NCBI RefSeq assembly: GCF_010894405.1
Contig: NZ_JAAIYA010000026.1
Location: 1 to 64,000, forward strand
Source of the DNA: Pyxidicoccus caerfyrddinensis
GTDB taxonomy: Bacteria > Myxococcota > Myxococcia > Myxococcales > Myxococcaceae
Length of the DNA stretch: 64,000 nucleotides
Reading direction: 5' to 3'
Part shown: positions 1-8,552 of the stretch, piece by piece
Layout of the letters: every line of letters starts with the position of its first letter
How positions within the stretch are numbered: the stretch's first letter is position 1
The notes under the pieces: model-generated
What the model was told of the DNA's origin: nothing
Databases searched by the model: none
The model's input: only the letters and a program-made list of their open reading frames with translations
Made by a program: the position numbers and the translations under genes

Positions 1-1
1 A

Positions 2-49
2 GCCGGCTTCCAGCGTTCCATGCGCCACCTCCGTGAGGTGGCGACCTGA
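2..49 (+). CDS. possible C-terminal tail of a gene entering from the left
   Basis: The first bases read in frame as a 15-residue tail ending AGFQRS...LREVAT and a TGA stop at 47-49. The ending resembles the last helix of SRPBCC/AHSA1-type proteins, but it is too short to assign. A 9-bp perfect inverted repeat with a 3-nt loop (23-43) overlaps the tail and might help stop transcription, although no T-run follows. Weak call based only on an open frame. Confidence 0.2.
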   Translation, partial: AGFQRSMRHLREVAT

Positions 50-133
50 TCACGCGGCGACAGCCCGCGTCGATCGCTCTCGCAAGTGTTCGACTTTCCT
101 CGGGCCGAAACCTGATCGGTGCTCTAGGCCCCC

Positions 134-727
134 ATGAGCCTGACCAAGATCGTTTTAATCTCTATCGGCGTGGGCATCCTTGCTGGTGTCGTCGTTCTAT
201 TTTTCTCAGGCGGATTTCTCGCCCTCATTTTTAGAAACAGCTACGAAGTCAAGAATGGAAAAGTCTTTTATCATGCGGCGGGAATCGGCTTGTCCGAAGT
301 GACCGGGGCTGACGCCGAGACATTCAAGGAAATGAAAGAGGGCAATCATGGGTACGGTGAAGATAAACACGGCATCTACTTCCATGCGCAAAAGCTCCCG
401 GATGCCGACCGAGACAGTTTTTCGATTTTGACCGAAGCTTCGTATTGGTCGAAAGACAAGAACAAGGTGTTCTACGGCGCCAGCGTCTTGCCTGGTGTCG
501 ACGTTTCAAGATTCCGGCTTCTTGGCTCTTATTACGGGACGGACGGCAAATCTGTATATGGCGTTGGTAGACTCATTGAAGGTGCCGATCCCGGAACATT
601 CGAATTGGTCGGAAAGGACGGCACGATGGCGAAAGACAAAAGTGCCTACTATCGCCTTGAAGAGCGCGGCCACATGCAAAACGGCGAATTCATCAGCGAC
701 GAAGAAGCCGCCGAAGATCCTCATTGA
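134..727 (+). CDS. DKNYY-type membrane-anchored protein
   Basis: A 197-aa protein. Residues about 5-33 form one hydrophobic segment, so the rest is probably anchored in the membrane and exposed outside. The body repeats a short pattern of the kind D-K-[NHS]-x-[VI]-[FY]-[YF] (EDKHGIYFH, KDKNKVFYG, TDGKSVYGV, KDKSAYY), which is the signature of DKNYY-family repeat proteins of unknown function. The gene is clearly poorer in GC than its neighbours and uses A/T-ending codons freely, which suggests recent horizontal acquisition. The ATG at 134 opens directly onto the membrane segment. It stands alone, with no partner gene on the same strand. Function unknown. Confidence 0.75.
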   Translation: MSLTKIVLISIGVGILAGVVVLFFSGGFLALIFRNSYEVKNGKVFYHAAGIGLSEVTGADAETFKEMKEGNHGYGEDKHGIYFHAQKLPDADRDSFSILTEASYWSKDKNKVFYGASVLPGVDVSRFRLLGSYYGTDGKSVYGVGRLIEGADPGTFELVGKDGTMAKDKSAYYRLEERGHMQNGEFISDEEAAEDPH

Positions 728-765
728 GGGTTGCCGCTCATTTCCGGGAGGCTCGGCTCCAGAGG

Positions 766-1335
766 TCAGTGTCCGGCCTGGGCCACGAAGTCGGCGGTGG
801 AGACCACCTGGGCATAGGCCATGCCGAGCGCGGCGAGGAACGCGGCGTGGACCTGTGGCGCGGGCACGGCCTGGCCGTTGTGTTCCAGGCTCCGGGCCGC
901 GCACGCATCGTGGAGCACCGTGACGGCGTAGCCCAGGTCCGCCGCCGCGCGCACCGTGGCGTCTACGCACATGAGCGTCATCATGCCCGTCACCACCAGG
1001 CGCTTCACGCCCAGCGCCCGCAGGCGCTCCTGGAGGTCCGTCTCCCGGAAGCTGTTGGGGAAGTGCTTGCGCACCACCGCCTCACCCGGCCGAGGCTCGA
1101 CCCGGGGATGAATCTCCGCGCCCGGCGTCCCCGGGAGGAAGAACGTCGCCCCCGGCTGCATCGAGATGTGCTGCACGTGGATGACCGGCAGGTTTCGCTC
1201 CCGGAAGAAGTCCAGGGCCGCTCGGGCCTGGACCGCCGCGGCGTCGGAGCGGTCCAGCTCGAACCGCCCTCCCGGGAAGTAGTCATTCTGGATGTCGATG
1301 AGCAGCAGCGCGGTGTTCTCCAGGGTCTTCTCCAT
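766..1335 (-). CDS. isochorismatase-family cysteine hydrolase
   Basis: A 189-aa cytoplasmic hydrolase of the isochorismatase-like fold. The family triad is visible: Asp14 in LLIDIQNDYF, Lys90 in VRKHFPNSF and Cys123 in LMCVDATVRAA. The cis-peptide region before the cysteine (VTGMMT) also fits. Family members hydrolyse amides such as nicotinamide or act on isochorismate; the sequence does not give the substrate. The ATG at 1335 puts the Asp motif at the usual distance from the N-terminus. An in-frame extension upstream lacks family character. The gene sits head to head with a GlxA-type AraC regulator, a common pairing, but that regulator is broken here, so expression control has probably changed. 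Confidence 0.88.
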   Translation of the reverse strand: MEKTLENTALLLIDIQNDYFPGGRFELDRSDAAAVQARAALDFFRERNLPVIHVQHISMQPGATFFLPGTPGAEIHPRVEPRPGEAVVRKHFPNSFRETDLQERLRALGVKRLVVTGMMTLMCVDATVRAAADLGYAVTVLHDACAARSLEHNGQAVPAPQVHAAFLAALGMAYAQVVSTADFVAQAGH

Positions 1336-1383
1336 GGGGCGCTCCTCCAAGTGCGCCGGCCGGATGGGGCGGCGATGCAATGA

Positions 1384-2001
1384 ATACCCAGGACGGGGGC
1401 CCGGCAGGAGCGGGAGGCCACCACCCACTGGGGCCTCGCCCAGCGCTTCGTGGCGAGCTATCCGCGCGTGTCGCTCAAGCCCGAGCTGCTCCTGGTGGAC
1501 CTCGGCGACGTGCTCACCGCGGGCGGAGTCACCGCCTACCTGGACCTCTGTCTTCATCTGGTCTCGAAGCAGGCCTCACCGGAGCTGGCCGCGCTCTGCG
1601 CCAAGATGCTCCTGGTGGAGCCCGGCCGCAGGTTCCAGGCGCCCTACGCGGTGCATGCCGCGCCCCGGGACCACGGAGACGCCGCCGTGCTGCGCGCGCA
1701 GGAGTGGCTGGAGTCCAACCTGGAAGGGCCGGTGACGCTGGCGGGGGCAGCCAGCGCCGCGAGCCTGGGGGAGAGGACCCTGCTGCGCCGCTTCCGCAAG
1801 GCCACTGGCGACACGCCCCTGGACTATGTCCAGCGCCTGCGAGTCGAGGCCGCCCGACGCCTGCTGGAGACCACCCCGCGCACCGTGGAGGACATCTCCC
1901 AGTCCGTGGGCTACGCGGACACCACCGCGTTCCGCCGCCGCTTCAAGGCGCGCACGGGCCTGACACCCGATGCGTACCGGCGGCGCTTCGCGCTGCGGTG
2001 A
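1384..2001 (+). pseudogene. 5'-truncated GlxA-type AraC-family regulator
   Basis: The readable protein starts in the middle of the DJ-1/PfpI-like sensor domain (EREATTHW, then DVLTAGGVTAYLDLCLHLV) and continues through two complete C-terminal AraC helix-turn-helix motifs (LGERTLLRRFRKATG and VGYADTTAFRRRFKARTG). About 110 N-terminal residues expected of GlxA-type regulators are missing. A stop lies in frame at 1381, immediately before the homologous part. A GTG at 1450 could start a 183-aa remnant containing only the DNA-binding part. The upstream neighbour starts at 1335, so the deletion removed both the sensor half and most of the divergent promoter. DNA binding without ligand sensing is conceivable, but a decaying gene is more likely. 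Confidence 0.75.
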
Positions 2002-2118
2002 GCGCGCTCCACCGCGACGCCCCCGCTGATGCAAGGAGACCGCCGGCGGCCCTCCCCGACATCCGGGAGGATGACAGCGACGGCGCGAGCCGGAAGCCCG
2101 CGCCGCCGCCCGCTCACG

Positions 2119-4302
2119 TCACGGGGAGTAGAGCTCCGCGGATGCGAGCGCCGGGCCCGAGCTGTCGGTGCCGCCCACCGCGAGCACCTGGCCCGACGGC
2201 AGGGTGCTGGTGGTGAAGTGGTTGCGCACCGCCAGCATGCTGGCCGTGGTGTTCCAGGTGCCGGTGCCCGGCTCGTACAGGTCCGCGCTGGACAGCAGGA
2301 GCGTCGTGCTGCTTCCGCCAATCTTGTTCACACCCCCGGCCACCAGCACCGCGCCCGACGGCAGCGCGGCGACGGCGTGGCCATGACGCGGGGTGCTCAT
2401 CGTGCCCGCGGACGACATGGTGCCGGCCGTGAAGGACTCGGCCGCGGCGACCGAGAAGTGGCCCATGGAGTTGCCGGTGCCGGACAGGCCTCCGACGGCC
2501 AGCGCCTTGCCCGAGGGCAGCAGGAGCGAGAGGTGCTCGCTGCGGGACGTGGCGAGGCTGCCCGTGGTGGACCAGGTGCCGGTGGCGGGGGTGTACAGCT
2601 CCGCGCTCGCAAGCCGGGTGATGGAGGTGAAGACGTAGTAGAAGCCTCCGGTGACGAGCACCTGCCCGTTGCCCAGCAGCACGGCGGAGTGGTTCATGCG
2701 GCCCGTGGCGAGGCTGCCCGTGGCGGACCACGTGCCGGTGGCCGGGTCGTAGAGCTCGGAGCTGGTCTGGTAGACGCCGCCGTTGCCCCGGCCTCCCGTA
2801 ACGAGCACCTGGCCGGAGGTCAGCAGGGTCGCCGTGAAGCCGGTGCGCACCGCGGAGAGGCTGCCGGTGGAGGTCCACGTCCCCGTGGCCGGGTCATACA
2901 GCTCCGCGCTGACGGGGCTGCCGCTGGCGATGCCGCCCATGACGAGCACCTTGCCGGAGGTCAGCAGGACGGCGACGTGCCCCGCGCGGGCCTGAGTCAT
3001 GCTGCCCGCCGTGGACCAGGTGTTGGTGGCCGGGTCATACAGCTCCGCGCTGGCGAGCGGGCCGCTCGCGTCGTTGCCGCCGGCCACGAGCAGCGTGCCG
3101 GACGGCAGGACGGTGGCGCTGTGGTCGTACCGGCCCGTGATGAGCGGCGCGGCGCGGCTCCAGGTGAAGGCGCCCGCTTCGTAGAGCTCGGCGGTGGCCA
3201 CCTCGCCCGAGGCGGTGGTGCCGCCGGCGGCCAGCACCTGCCCGGAGCGCAGCACGGTGGTGGCGGGGTTGGTGCGGCCCGCGAGCATGCTGACGGTGGC
3301 GCTCCACGTTCCCGTGGCCGGGTCGTACAGCTCGGAGGTGCCGGAGTTGTCGAAGACCAGCACCTTTCCCGAGGCCAGCAGCGCGGCGGAGTGGCCCCAG
3401 CGGGGCTGCGTCATGGCGCCGGTCGCGGACCAGGTGCCGGTGGCCGGGTCATACAGCTCCGCGCTCGACAGGGTGCCGCCCGAGCCATTGCCACCCGCGA
3501 CGAGCACCTTGCCCGAGCGCAGCAGCGTGGCCGTATGCGCATTGCGCACGGCGCCCATGCTCGGGCCCAGGGTCCAGGTGTTGGTGGCCGGGTCGTACAG
3601 CTCCGAGGTGTTCGTCGAGGAGAGCCGGCCCTGGCCCCCGGTGACGAGCACCTTGCCCGAAGCGAGCAGCGTGGCCGCGTGCCTGTCTCGCACCAGGTTC
3701 ATGCCGCCGGCCGTCCAGGCTCCGGTGGCGGGGTCATACAGGGCCACCGTCCCGATGGGACCGGTGGCTCCGGCGCCCCCGGTGATGAGCACCTTGCCCG
3801 AAGACAGCAGCGTGTTCGTGCCCCCGGCCCGTGGCTGGGGGACAGTGCCCGTGGCGGACCAGGTGCCGGTGGTCGGGTCATACAGCTCCGCGCTGGTAAG
3901 ATAGACGCCCGCGCCGCCGCCCGCGTAGCCATTGGCCACGAGGACCTTGCCCGTGCGCAGCAGCGTGGCGGTGTGGCCCGTGCGCACCGAGCTCATGCTG
4001 CCTGTCGCGGCCCAGGTGCCGGTGGCCGGGTTGTACAGCTCCGCGCTCGACTGGACCGCGCCCGCGCTGTTGCCGCCGGTGACGAGCACCAGGCCGGAGG
4101 CAAGCTGCGTGGCCTTGCCGCTGCTCCGCGTCTGGAGCGCGCTGCCGGTGGTGACCCACTGCGCGGCGCCCAGCGCCGCGCTTGAAGTCTCACAAGATGA
4201 ACCGCCCGGAGCGCAGTCTGTCTCGAAGCCGGAAGGGCCGCACGCCGCGCACGCCAGCAGCAACAGGATGGATGGGAAGATGACTGGGAAAGGACGTCTC
4301 AT
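2119..4302 (-). CDS. secreted Kelch-repeat lipoprotein
   Basis: A 727-aa protein with a lipoprotein signal: basic start MRRPF, a hydrophobic core and lipobox ACAACG ending at about residue 21. The mature part is a long run of Kelch-type units. Each has a G-K-V-L-V-x-G-G core and a SAELYDPATGTW...TGS segment, which would form one or two beta-propellers. The units are very alike at DNA level and show up as near-repeats of about 150 bp. The start at 4302 is the only methionine directly before the signal peptide; a longer in-frame extension lacks signal character. Such proteins are abundant in myxobacteria, usually with unknown ligands; a surface binding role is inferred. No operon partner. Confidence 0.88.
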   Translation of the reverse strand: MRRPFPVIFPSILLLLACAACGPSGFETDCAPGGSSCETSSAALGAAQWVTTGSALQTRSSGKATQLASGLVLVTGGNSAGAVQSSAELYNPATGTWAATGSMSSVRTGHTATLLRTGKVLVANGYAGGGAGVYLTSAELYDPTTGTWSATGTVPQPRAGGTNTLLSSGKVLITGGAGATGPIGTVALYDPATGAWTAGGMNLVRDRHAATLLASGKVLVTGGQGRLSSTNTSELYDPATNTWTLGPSMGAVRNAHTATLLRSGKVLVAGGNGSGGTLSSAELYDPATGTWSATGAMTQPRWGHSAALLASGKVLVFDNSGTSELYDPATGTWSATVSMLAGRTNPATTVLRSGQVLAAGGTTASGEVATAELYEAGAFTWSRAAPLITGRYDHSATVLPSGTLLVAGGNDASGPLASAELYDPATNTWSTAGSMTQARAGHVAVLLTSGKVLVMGGIASGSPVSAELYDPATGTWTSTGSLSAVRTGFTATLLTSGQVLVTGGRGNGGVYQTSSELYDPATGTWSATGSLATGRMNHSAVLLGNGQVLVTGGFYYVFTSITRLASAELYTPATGTWSTTGSLATSRSEHLSLLLPSGKALAVGGLSGTGNSMGHFSVAAAESFTAGTMSSAGTMSTPRHGHAVAALPSGAVLVAGGVNKIGGSSTTLLLSSADLYEPGTGTWNTTASMLAVRNHFTTSTLPSGQVLAVGGTDSSGPALASAELYSP

Positions 4303-4923
4303 GGATTGCCCCCTCGGAGCGAGGCCCTGCCAAGGCAAGCAAAGAGGCTGGTCATGGCGAGGGCGCGAATACCGGTCTGCGAGAAAATGCAAACTTCCAG
4401 ATTCCGCAAGGGCCGGTGCCGCGCATCCTTGCCCCTGCCGCCAAACAAACTCAAGCACGCAATCCCGCTTGCTCCTGCGGGGCTCCAGGCCGGTGACGTC
4501 CATGGCCCATGCGGCGGCGATGGGCCGCAGCCGCTGGTTTCTTTGCCTGCTGGAGGCGGTGTCAGGACGTAGTGCGGGCCCAGCCACCTCCCATAGGGAT
4601 GAGCGGGCCAGGTGGAGAATGATGCAGAAGAATCAGCGGGCCCCTCCCAGTGCATTGCCTCGGTCTTGGGTGATGCCCCATGAGTTCAAACACTTACAGG
4701 CTGGGAGTCGCCGCGCGCCGGACGCCTGGGAAATACGCCGTATGCAAGGGCGCGCGCTGAGGAACGCTGACAAAGACTGCTTGGGGCCGTCAGCGCCAGT
4801 TCGCTCCCGCGCCTCGCGGACGTACCGCTGCGCAGGGAGTTGATGGCAGACATCGGCGTCGCGACCGCATCGGCCTCCGTGAGCCGCTCGAGCACTTCGA
4901 CGAGAAACCAGACCGCCGTGGGG
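4303..4923. other. 621-base stretch without a convincing gene
   Basis: Open frames here are short and mostly look like GC-rich noise. On the minus strand a weak frame begins KTPDDPTAVWFLVEVLERLTEADAV around 4930 and runs to about 4686. It overlaps the start of nothing and has no clear start or ribosome site. It could be a remnant, but I recognise no family. No tRNA, clear terminator or repeat was seen. Confidence 0.4.
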
Positions 4924-5613
4924 TCATCGGGCGTCTTCTTCTGCTTCCTCCCGCTCCGCGGCGAACACGGCCTTCACGTCCGCCCGGCGGAGGACGACCA
5001 GCGACCAGATGCCCACCCCCGCCGAGATGCCACAGCACGCGTTGGTGACGGGGATGATGGCCAGCACCGCTCCGGCAATGGCCAGCCCATAGCTCCGGTT
5101 CCTGGCCATCTGGATGCCCGCGACGGTCATCAACAGGCTGCCCAACAGTGGCAGGCCGAGCGGGACGACTCCCAGCAGGTCCACGCTGTCAGTGGAGATG
5201 GCTCCGCCTTTCCCGAACACCCGGGCAAACCCCACGAGCATCATGAAGAAGCTCAGTCCTCCCAGGGTGGCCAGCGAGAGGCCGGGAGCGACCACCGCTC
5301 CTCCGCCATCCCCCTGGATGCGCTCCAGACAGGGCTGACACCGCTGCCCCATCGGGCACTCCGCGCAGACAAACGCTCCGCAGCGCGTGCACGTCCCCCG
5401 CGCTGGCATCGCGTGAGCCGGGCACATGGCCCCCGCCCACGCGACGGCCGCGGCGCCGGAGGCCCCCGCCGTCCCACGCCGTTCGATTCGCGCGCGGCCC
5501 CACGACACCGAGAAGCCCAGCAGGGCCCAAGCGCTTCCCAGGGCGAGCAACACCAGGACCGCATGGGCGAACATGCCCGTGTGGTTCCACAAATCCATGA
5601 GGCTGAAGTTCAT
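4924..5613 (-). CDS. B-box-type zinc-finger membrane protein
   Basis: A 229-aa membrane protein. Residues about 10-35 form a first hydrophobic helix. A cysteine/histidine cluster follows at about 63-95, pattern C-P-x-H...C-x2-C-x4-C-x2-C-x5-C-x2-C, which resembles the B-box-like zinc fingers common at the N-termini of myxobacterial membrane proteins. Three or four more membrane helices and a charged tail (AEREEAEEDAR) follow. The first helix (MNFSLMDLWNHTGMFAH) recalls the N-terminus of TolQ/ExbB-type proteins, but the rest does not match. The ATG at 5613 begins the first helix; the longer upstream frame has no such features. It is divergent from the kinase gene at 5965. Function unknown. Confidence 0.75.
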   Translation of the reverse strand: MNFSLMDLWNHTGMFAHAVLVLLALGSAWALLGFSVSWGRARIERRGTAGASGAAAVAWAGAMCPAHAMPARGTCTRCGAFVCAECPMGQRCQPCLERIQGDGGGAVVAPGLSLATLGGLSFFMMLVGFARVFGKGGAISTDSVDLLGVVPLGLPLLGSLLMTVAGIQMARNRSYGLAIAGAVLAIIPVTNACCGISAGVGIWSLVVLRRADVKAVFAAEREEAEEDAR

Positions 5614-5964
5614 CGGTTCGGCCCCCGCCGAGAAGAAGTCTGTCGTCCGACCCGTGGATGCAGGATACCCGTGACGCGCCCGCCTGTTCACGAGTCCGGC
5701 CAGAGTAGCGCGCGGAGGAACGCGCGCGTCCCGGCGGGACGCCAGAGGCCGCCCGAAGGGCCTCGACCCGGGGCAGGTCACGTGCAGCACTCTTTGGGCA
5801 CATCTCGGCCCGCAGACGTTTCGAGCGGCGGGTGCCGGACGTGGAGCGGGCGCTTTGGAGGGTCGACACGGTGGCTGTCGTCCACCTGCTGGATGGCGTT
5901 GGAGTCCAACTACCTCGCGAGTAGGCTCCTCGTGCGCGGTGCGGACCGCCTCACGAGGAACCTC

Positions 5965-7407
5965 ATGGAGTCTGACGACCTCAATCCGGCAAGCCTGCCC
6001 CCTGGGACGCGACTGGGCCCGTGGCGTCTGCTGGAGCAGCGCGGTCGGGGCGCCTACGGCGTCGTCTACCGCGCCGTGCCCGCCGAGCCGCAGGACGCGG
6101 ACGCCGTGGCCCTCAAGCTGGCCCTGTACCCGGGGGATGCGCGCTTCGCGCGTGAGGCCGAGCTGCTCTCGCGCATCCGCCACCCCGCCGTCCCCCGCCT
6201 GATAGACAATGGTCACTGGCAGCCCCGGGAGGGCGTGTCCTTCGCCTGGCTCGTCATGGATTGGGTGGAGGGCCTGCCGCTCTATGCGTGGTCCCAGGCT
6301 CAGCGCCCGTCTTCACGTCAGGTGCTTCAGCTTCTTGCCCGACTGGCTCGAGCGTTGGCCGCCACCCATGCGGTCGGAGGCCTCCACCGCGATGTGAAGG
6401 GTGACAACGTCCGCGTCCGGCTCGCAGACGCGCAGCCCTTCCTCCTGGACTTCGGCTCCGGACACCACCTGGGGGCCGCCACGCTCACCTGGCAGCCCTT
6501 TCCTCCCGGTACCCCATTCTATCGTTCGCCCGAGGCGTGGAGCTTCGTGCTCGGCTCCCGCAAGCCTCCTGCGGTCGCGTATCCGCCCGGGCCCGCGGAT
6601 GACCTCTTCGCCCTGGGTGTCACGGCCTTTCGACTGGTCACCGAGAAGTACCCACCGTCGGCGCACCCGGATGATGAGGATGCCTGGCTCTGGCGCCCCG
6701 AGGAGTTGGAGGACTGGACGGCGCGAGTCTGCAACCCCCGCTGCATACCGGAACTGAGCGCCCTGGTGTCCCGGATGCTCTCGCCCCGCCCCGAGGCGCG
6801 AGGGAGCGCGCGGGAGGTGGCGGAAGCGCTCGAGCAGGCAGCGCGCAGCGCGGGACGCGAGGCGGAGGTGCCTCTCTTCACGGGAGAAGAGCCGCGGCCC
6901 GCGGGCCTCTTTCCCATCCCTCAGCGTGTCACGGTGCGGCGTCCTCCTCGCATGAGGAGGAGGCCCTGGTTCGCGGCCGCCGGCCTCGGAGGCGCACTGG
7001 CGCTGAGCGCCGGGGGGCTGCTGAGCGTGAGTCGCTTTGAGGAGCCCGCGACGTCCCACCTCGCGGAGCAGGAAGAGGCAAAGGATGCCGGCACCGTGGC
7101 CGTGGGGGACTCCGCACTGACGGCGCCGGTGGCGCGCGAGCGAGCCCCCTCCGTGTGGTCATCCATCGCGGTCGACGTGCCACCGAAACCCTTCTCAGGG
7201 CAGCGGCGCCCGGACGGCAAAGGCCGTTGTCCCGGCAAGGTGCAGGTCGCCATCAACGACGGTTGTTGGACGAAGCTGCCTGCGGACGTGAAGGACTGTG
7301 ATGATTATTGGGGCGGCGTTGAGTACCGAGGCGCGTGCTACATCCCCGTCATGATTCGGCAACGCCCTGCCACCTCCGGCCCTGCGGAGCGAGACGACAG
7401 TCCATAG
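5965..7407 (+). CDS. membrane-anchored Ser/Thr protein kinase
   Basis: A 480-aa Hanks-type kinase. Its glycine loop reads GRGAYGVVY, the catalytic lysine is Lys51 (ALKLAL), the catalytic loop is HRDVKGDN with Asp143, and the metal-binding motif is LDFGSG. All residues needed for phosphotransfer are present. The activation segment carries GTPFYRSPE, a normal variant of the APE region. After residue about 325 comes an Arg-rich stretch and one membrane helix (WFAAAGLGGALALSAGGLL). A C-terminal external part of about 110 residues contains four cysteines (GRCPGK, GCWTK, DCDDYW, ACYIP), a layout common in myxobacterial kinases and probably a sensor. The ATG at 5965 gives a family-normal N-terminus. 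Confidence 0.93.
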   Translation: MESDDLNPASLPPGTRLGPWRLLEQRGRGAYGVVYRAVPAEPQDADAVALKLALYPGDARFAREAELLSRIRHPAVPRLIDNGHWQPREGVSFAWLVMDWVEGLPLYAWSQAQRPSSRQVLQLLARLARALAATHAVGGLHRDVKGDNVRVRLADAQPFLLDFGSGHHLGAATLTWQPFPPGTPFYRSPEAWSFVLGSRKPPAVAYPPGPADDLFALGVTAFRLVTEKYPPSAHPDDEDAWLWRPEELEDWTARVCNPRCIPELSALVSRMLSPRPEARGSAREVAEALEQAARSAGREAEVPLFTGEEPRPAGLFPIPQRVTVRRPPRMRRRPWFAAAGLGGALALSAGGLLSVSRFEEPATSHLAEQEEAKDAGTVAVGDSALTAPVARERAPSVWSSIAVDVPPKPFSGQRRPDGKGRCPGKVQVAINDGCWTKLPADVKDCDDYWGGVEYRGACYIPVMIRQRPATSGPAERDDSP

Positions 7408-7443
7408 CCAGCTGCTCCAGCGCCCGACTTGTGCTCCTGGCCG

Positions 7444-7509
7444 GTGGACCGGCGCGTCGTCACCCCCGAGTACTTCGACACCCTGTGGGTGCCGCTGCTG
7501 CGCGGGTGA
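7444..7509 (+). pseudogene. scrap of a MacB/FtsX-type ABC permease
   Basis: A 21-residue frame beginning VDRRVVTPEYFDTL and ending WVPLLRG before TGA. It resembles the conserved RVVSPxYFxTLGIPLLRG segment of the MacB-type periplasmic core domain found in ABC efflux permeases. Nothing else of that gene remains nearby. The similarity is short, so the call is tentative. It is one of several gene scraps in the first 14 kb. Confidence 0.35.
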
Positions 7510-7538
7510 AGCGAGCCTCCGCTGGTGAATGACATGAG

Positions 7539-7558
7539 GATTACGACGCTGCGTAATC
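7539..7558 (+). promoter_or_regulatory. 7-bp dyad upstream of the M57 protease homologue
   Basis: GATTACG and CGTAATC form a perfect inverted repeat separated by 6 bases, in a locally AT-richer stretch about 115 bases before the protease start. It could be an operator or a weak hairpin. No run of T follows, so an intrinsic terminator is unlikely. Confidence 0.3.
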
Positions 7559-7670
7559 ATGACTTGCTGGTATTTACAGGAAGAATGCCCTTGAAGTCAT
7601 ATTGTCTGTCCCGACGCTCCCATGCCGGGGCTGCGGGAAGAACCGCTTCAGGATGAAAAGGGGAACGACC

Positions 7671-8438
7671 ATGTTCAAGCGAGCGGCAGGCCTCGGGATG
7701 AGCTGTGGCGCATTGCTGACCGGCTGCGGTACCGACCCGCAAATCGAGAACAAGGAGACCATCGCCAACCTGATCGAGGCCGGGTTTCCGGCCGACGACA
7801 TCAGGGTCGTCGACGGTGCCGTGTACGTGGGCCGCGACGCTCAGGTGCCCCTCGAGGCGTCCCAGGAGATGCTCCAGCCCGGCGAGGGGAGCGCGGAGCT
7901 GGTCAGGACGACCAATCTCGTCGGCACCTCCGTGACGAAGATCTGCGTCAACCCCACCTCCACGTTCAACAGCTACATCAGCCTCAGCCAGGGACTCGAT
8001 CTGGCACTCGCCAACTACAATTCCCTGGGGCTCAGGATTACCTTCGTGCGGGGGCCGACCACCGGCTGCACCGCGAACATTACCGCGACGACCATGGCCG
8101 GCACCGGCCACTCTGCTGGATACCCCTCGGGCGGCCGCCCCTACGGGACCATCACCATCGGCACCGGGCTGAACAGCTACAGCACCGACGTGAACGAGCA
8201 CGTCGTCACCCACGCGCTTGGCCACACGATCGGTCTCCGCCACACGGACTACTACGATCGGTCCATCAGTTGCGGCGGCGAGCCCACCAGCGAAGGCACC
8301 GCTGGCGTCGGCGCCATCATCATCCCCGGGACGCCGCCGGCCACGCCGGGAGGGTCGATCATGAACACCTGCTATCCGCCCGATACGAACGGCGAGTTCA
8401 CCAGCTCCGACATCACCGGGCTGCAGTACCTCTACTGA
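7671..8438 (+). CDS. M57-family metalloprotease homologue with altered HExxH motif
   Basis: A 255-aa lipoprotein-like secreted protein (short signal, LLTGCG lipobox). It resembles the myxobacterial M57 'protease B' group: VVDGAVYVGRDA in the pro-region, a matrixin-like fold in the second half, and the zinc region followed by LRHTDYYDRSISCGG. The family motif HExxHxxGFRHTDY reads here HALGHTIGLRHTDY. The zinc ligands His181, His185 and His191 are kept, but the catalytic glutamate is Ala182 (codon GCG; one base from GAG). The protein is therefore probably not an active peptidase, unless the base is an error. The start at 7671 has AAGGGG about 8 bases upstream; an alternative ATG lies at 7653. 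Confidence 0.85.
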   Translation: MFKRAAGLGMSCGALLTGCGTDPQIENKETIANLIEAGFPADDIRVVDGAVYVGRDAQVPLEASQEMLQPGEGSAELVRTTNLVGTSVTKICVNPTSTFNSYISLSQGLDLALANYNSLGLRITFVRGPTTGCTANITATTMAGTGHSAGYPSGGRPYGTITIGTGLNSYSTDVNEHVVTHALGHTIGLRHTDYYDRSISCGGEPTSEGTAGVGAIIIPGTPPATPGGSIMNTCYPPDTNGEFTSSDITGLQYLY

Positions 8439-8552
8439 GAGATGGCGCGGTAGCCCCCTGGCGCGTCGATGACTCCGGGGTGCCCGCTCCTCGCGGGCAC
8501 CGTCCTCCTGGGCGTTGCTGCCCATGGAACCGCGTCCCTTCGGGCCTTCCGC

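Noticed and set aside
2029..4185. 718-aa open frame on the plus strand opposite the Kelch gene
   Set aside because: Mirror of a repetitive GC-rich gene: Arg/Gly/Ala-rich with no domain pattern, while the minus frame has a signal peptide and Kelch repeats.
2119..4185. regular near-repeats of about 150 bp considered as a CRISPR-like array
   Set aside because: Period, divergence and coding sense fit Kelch repeats; no short identical repeats with unique spacers.
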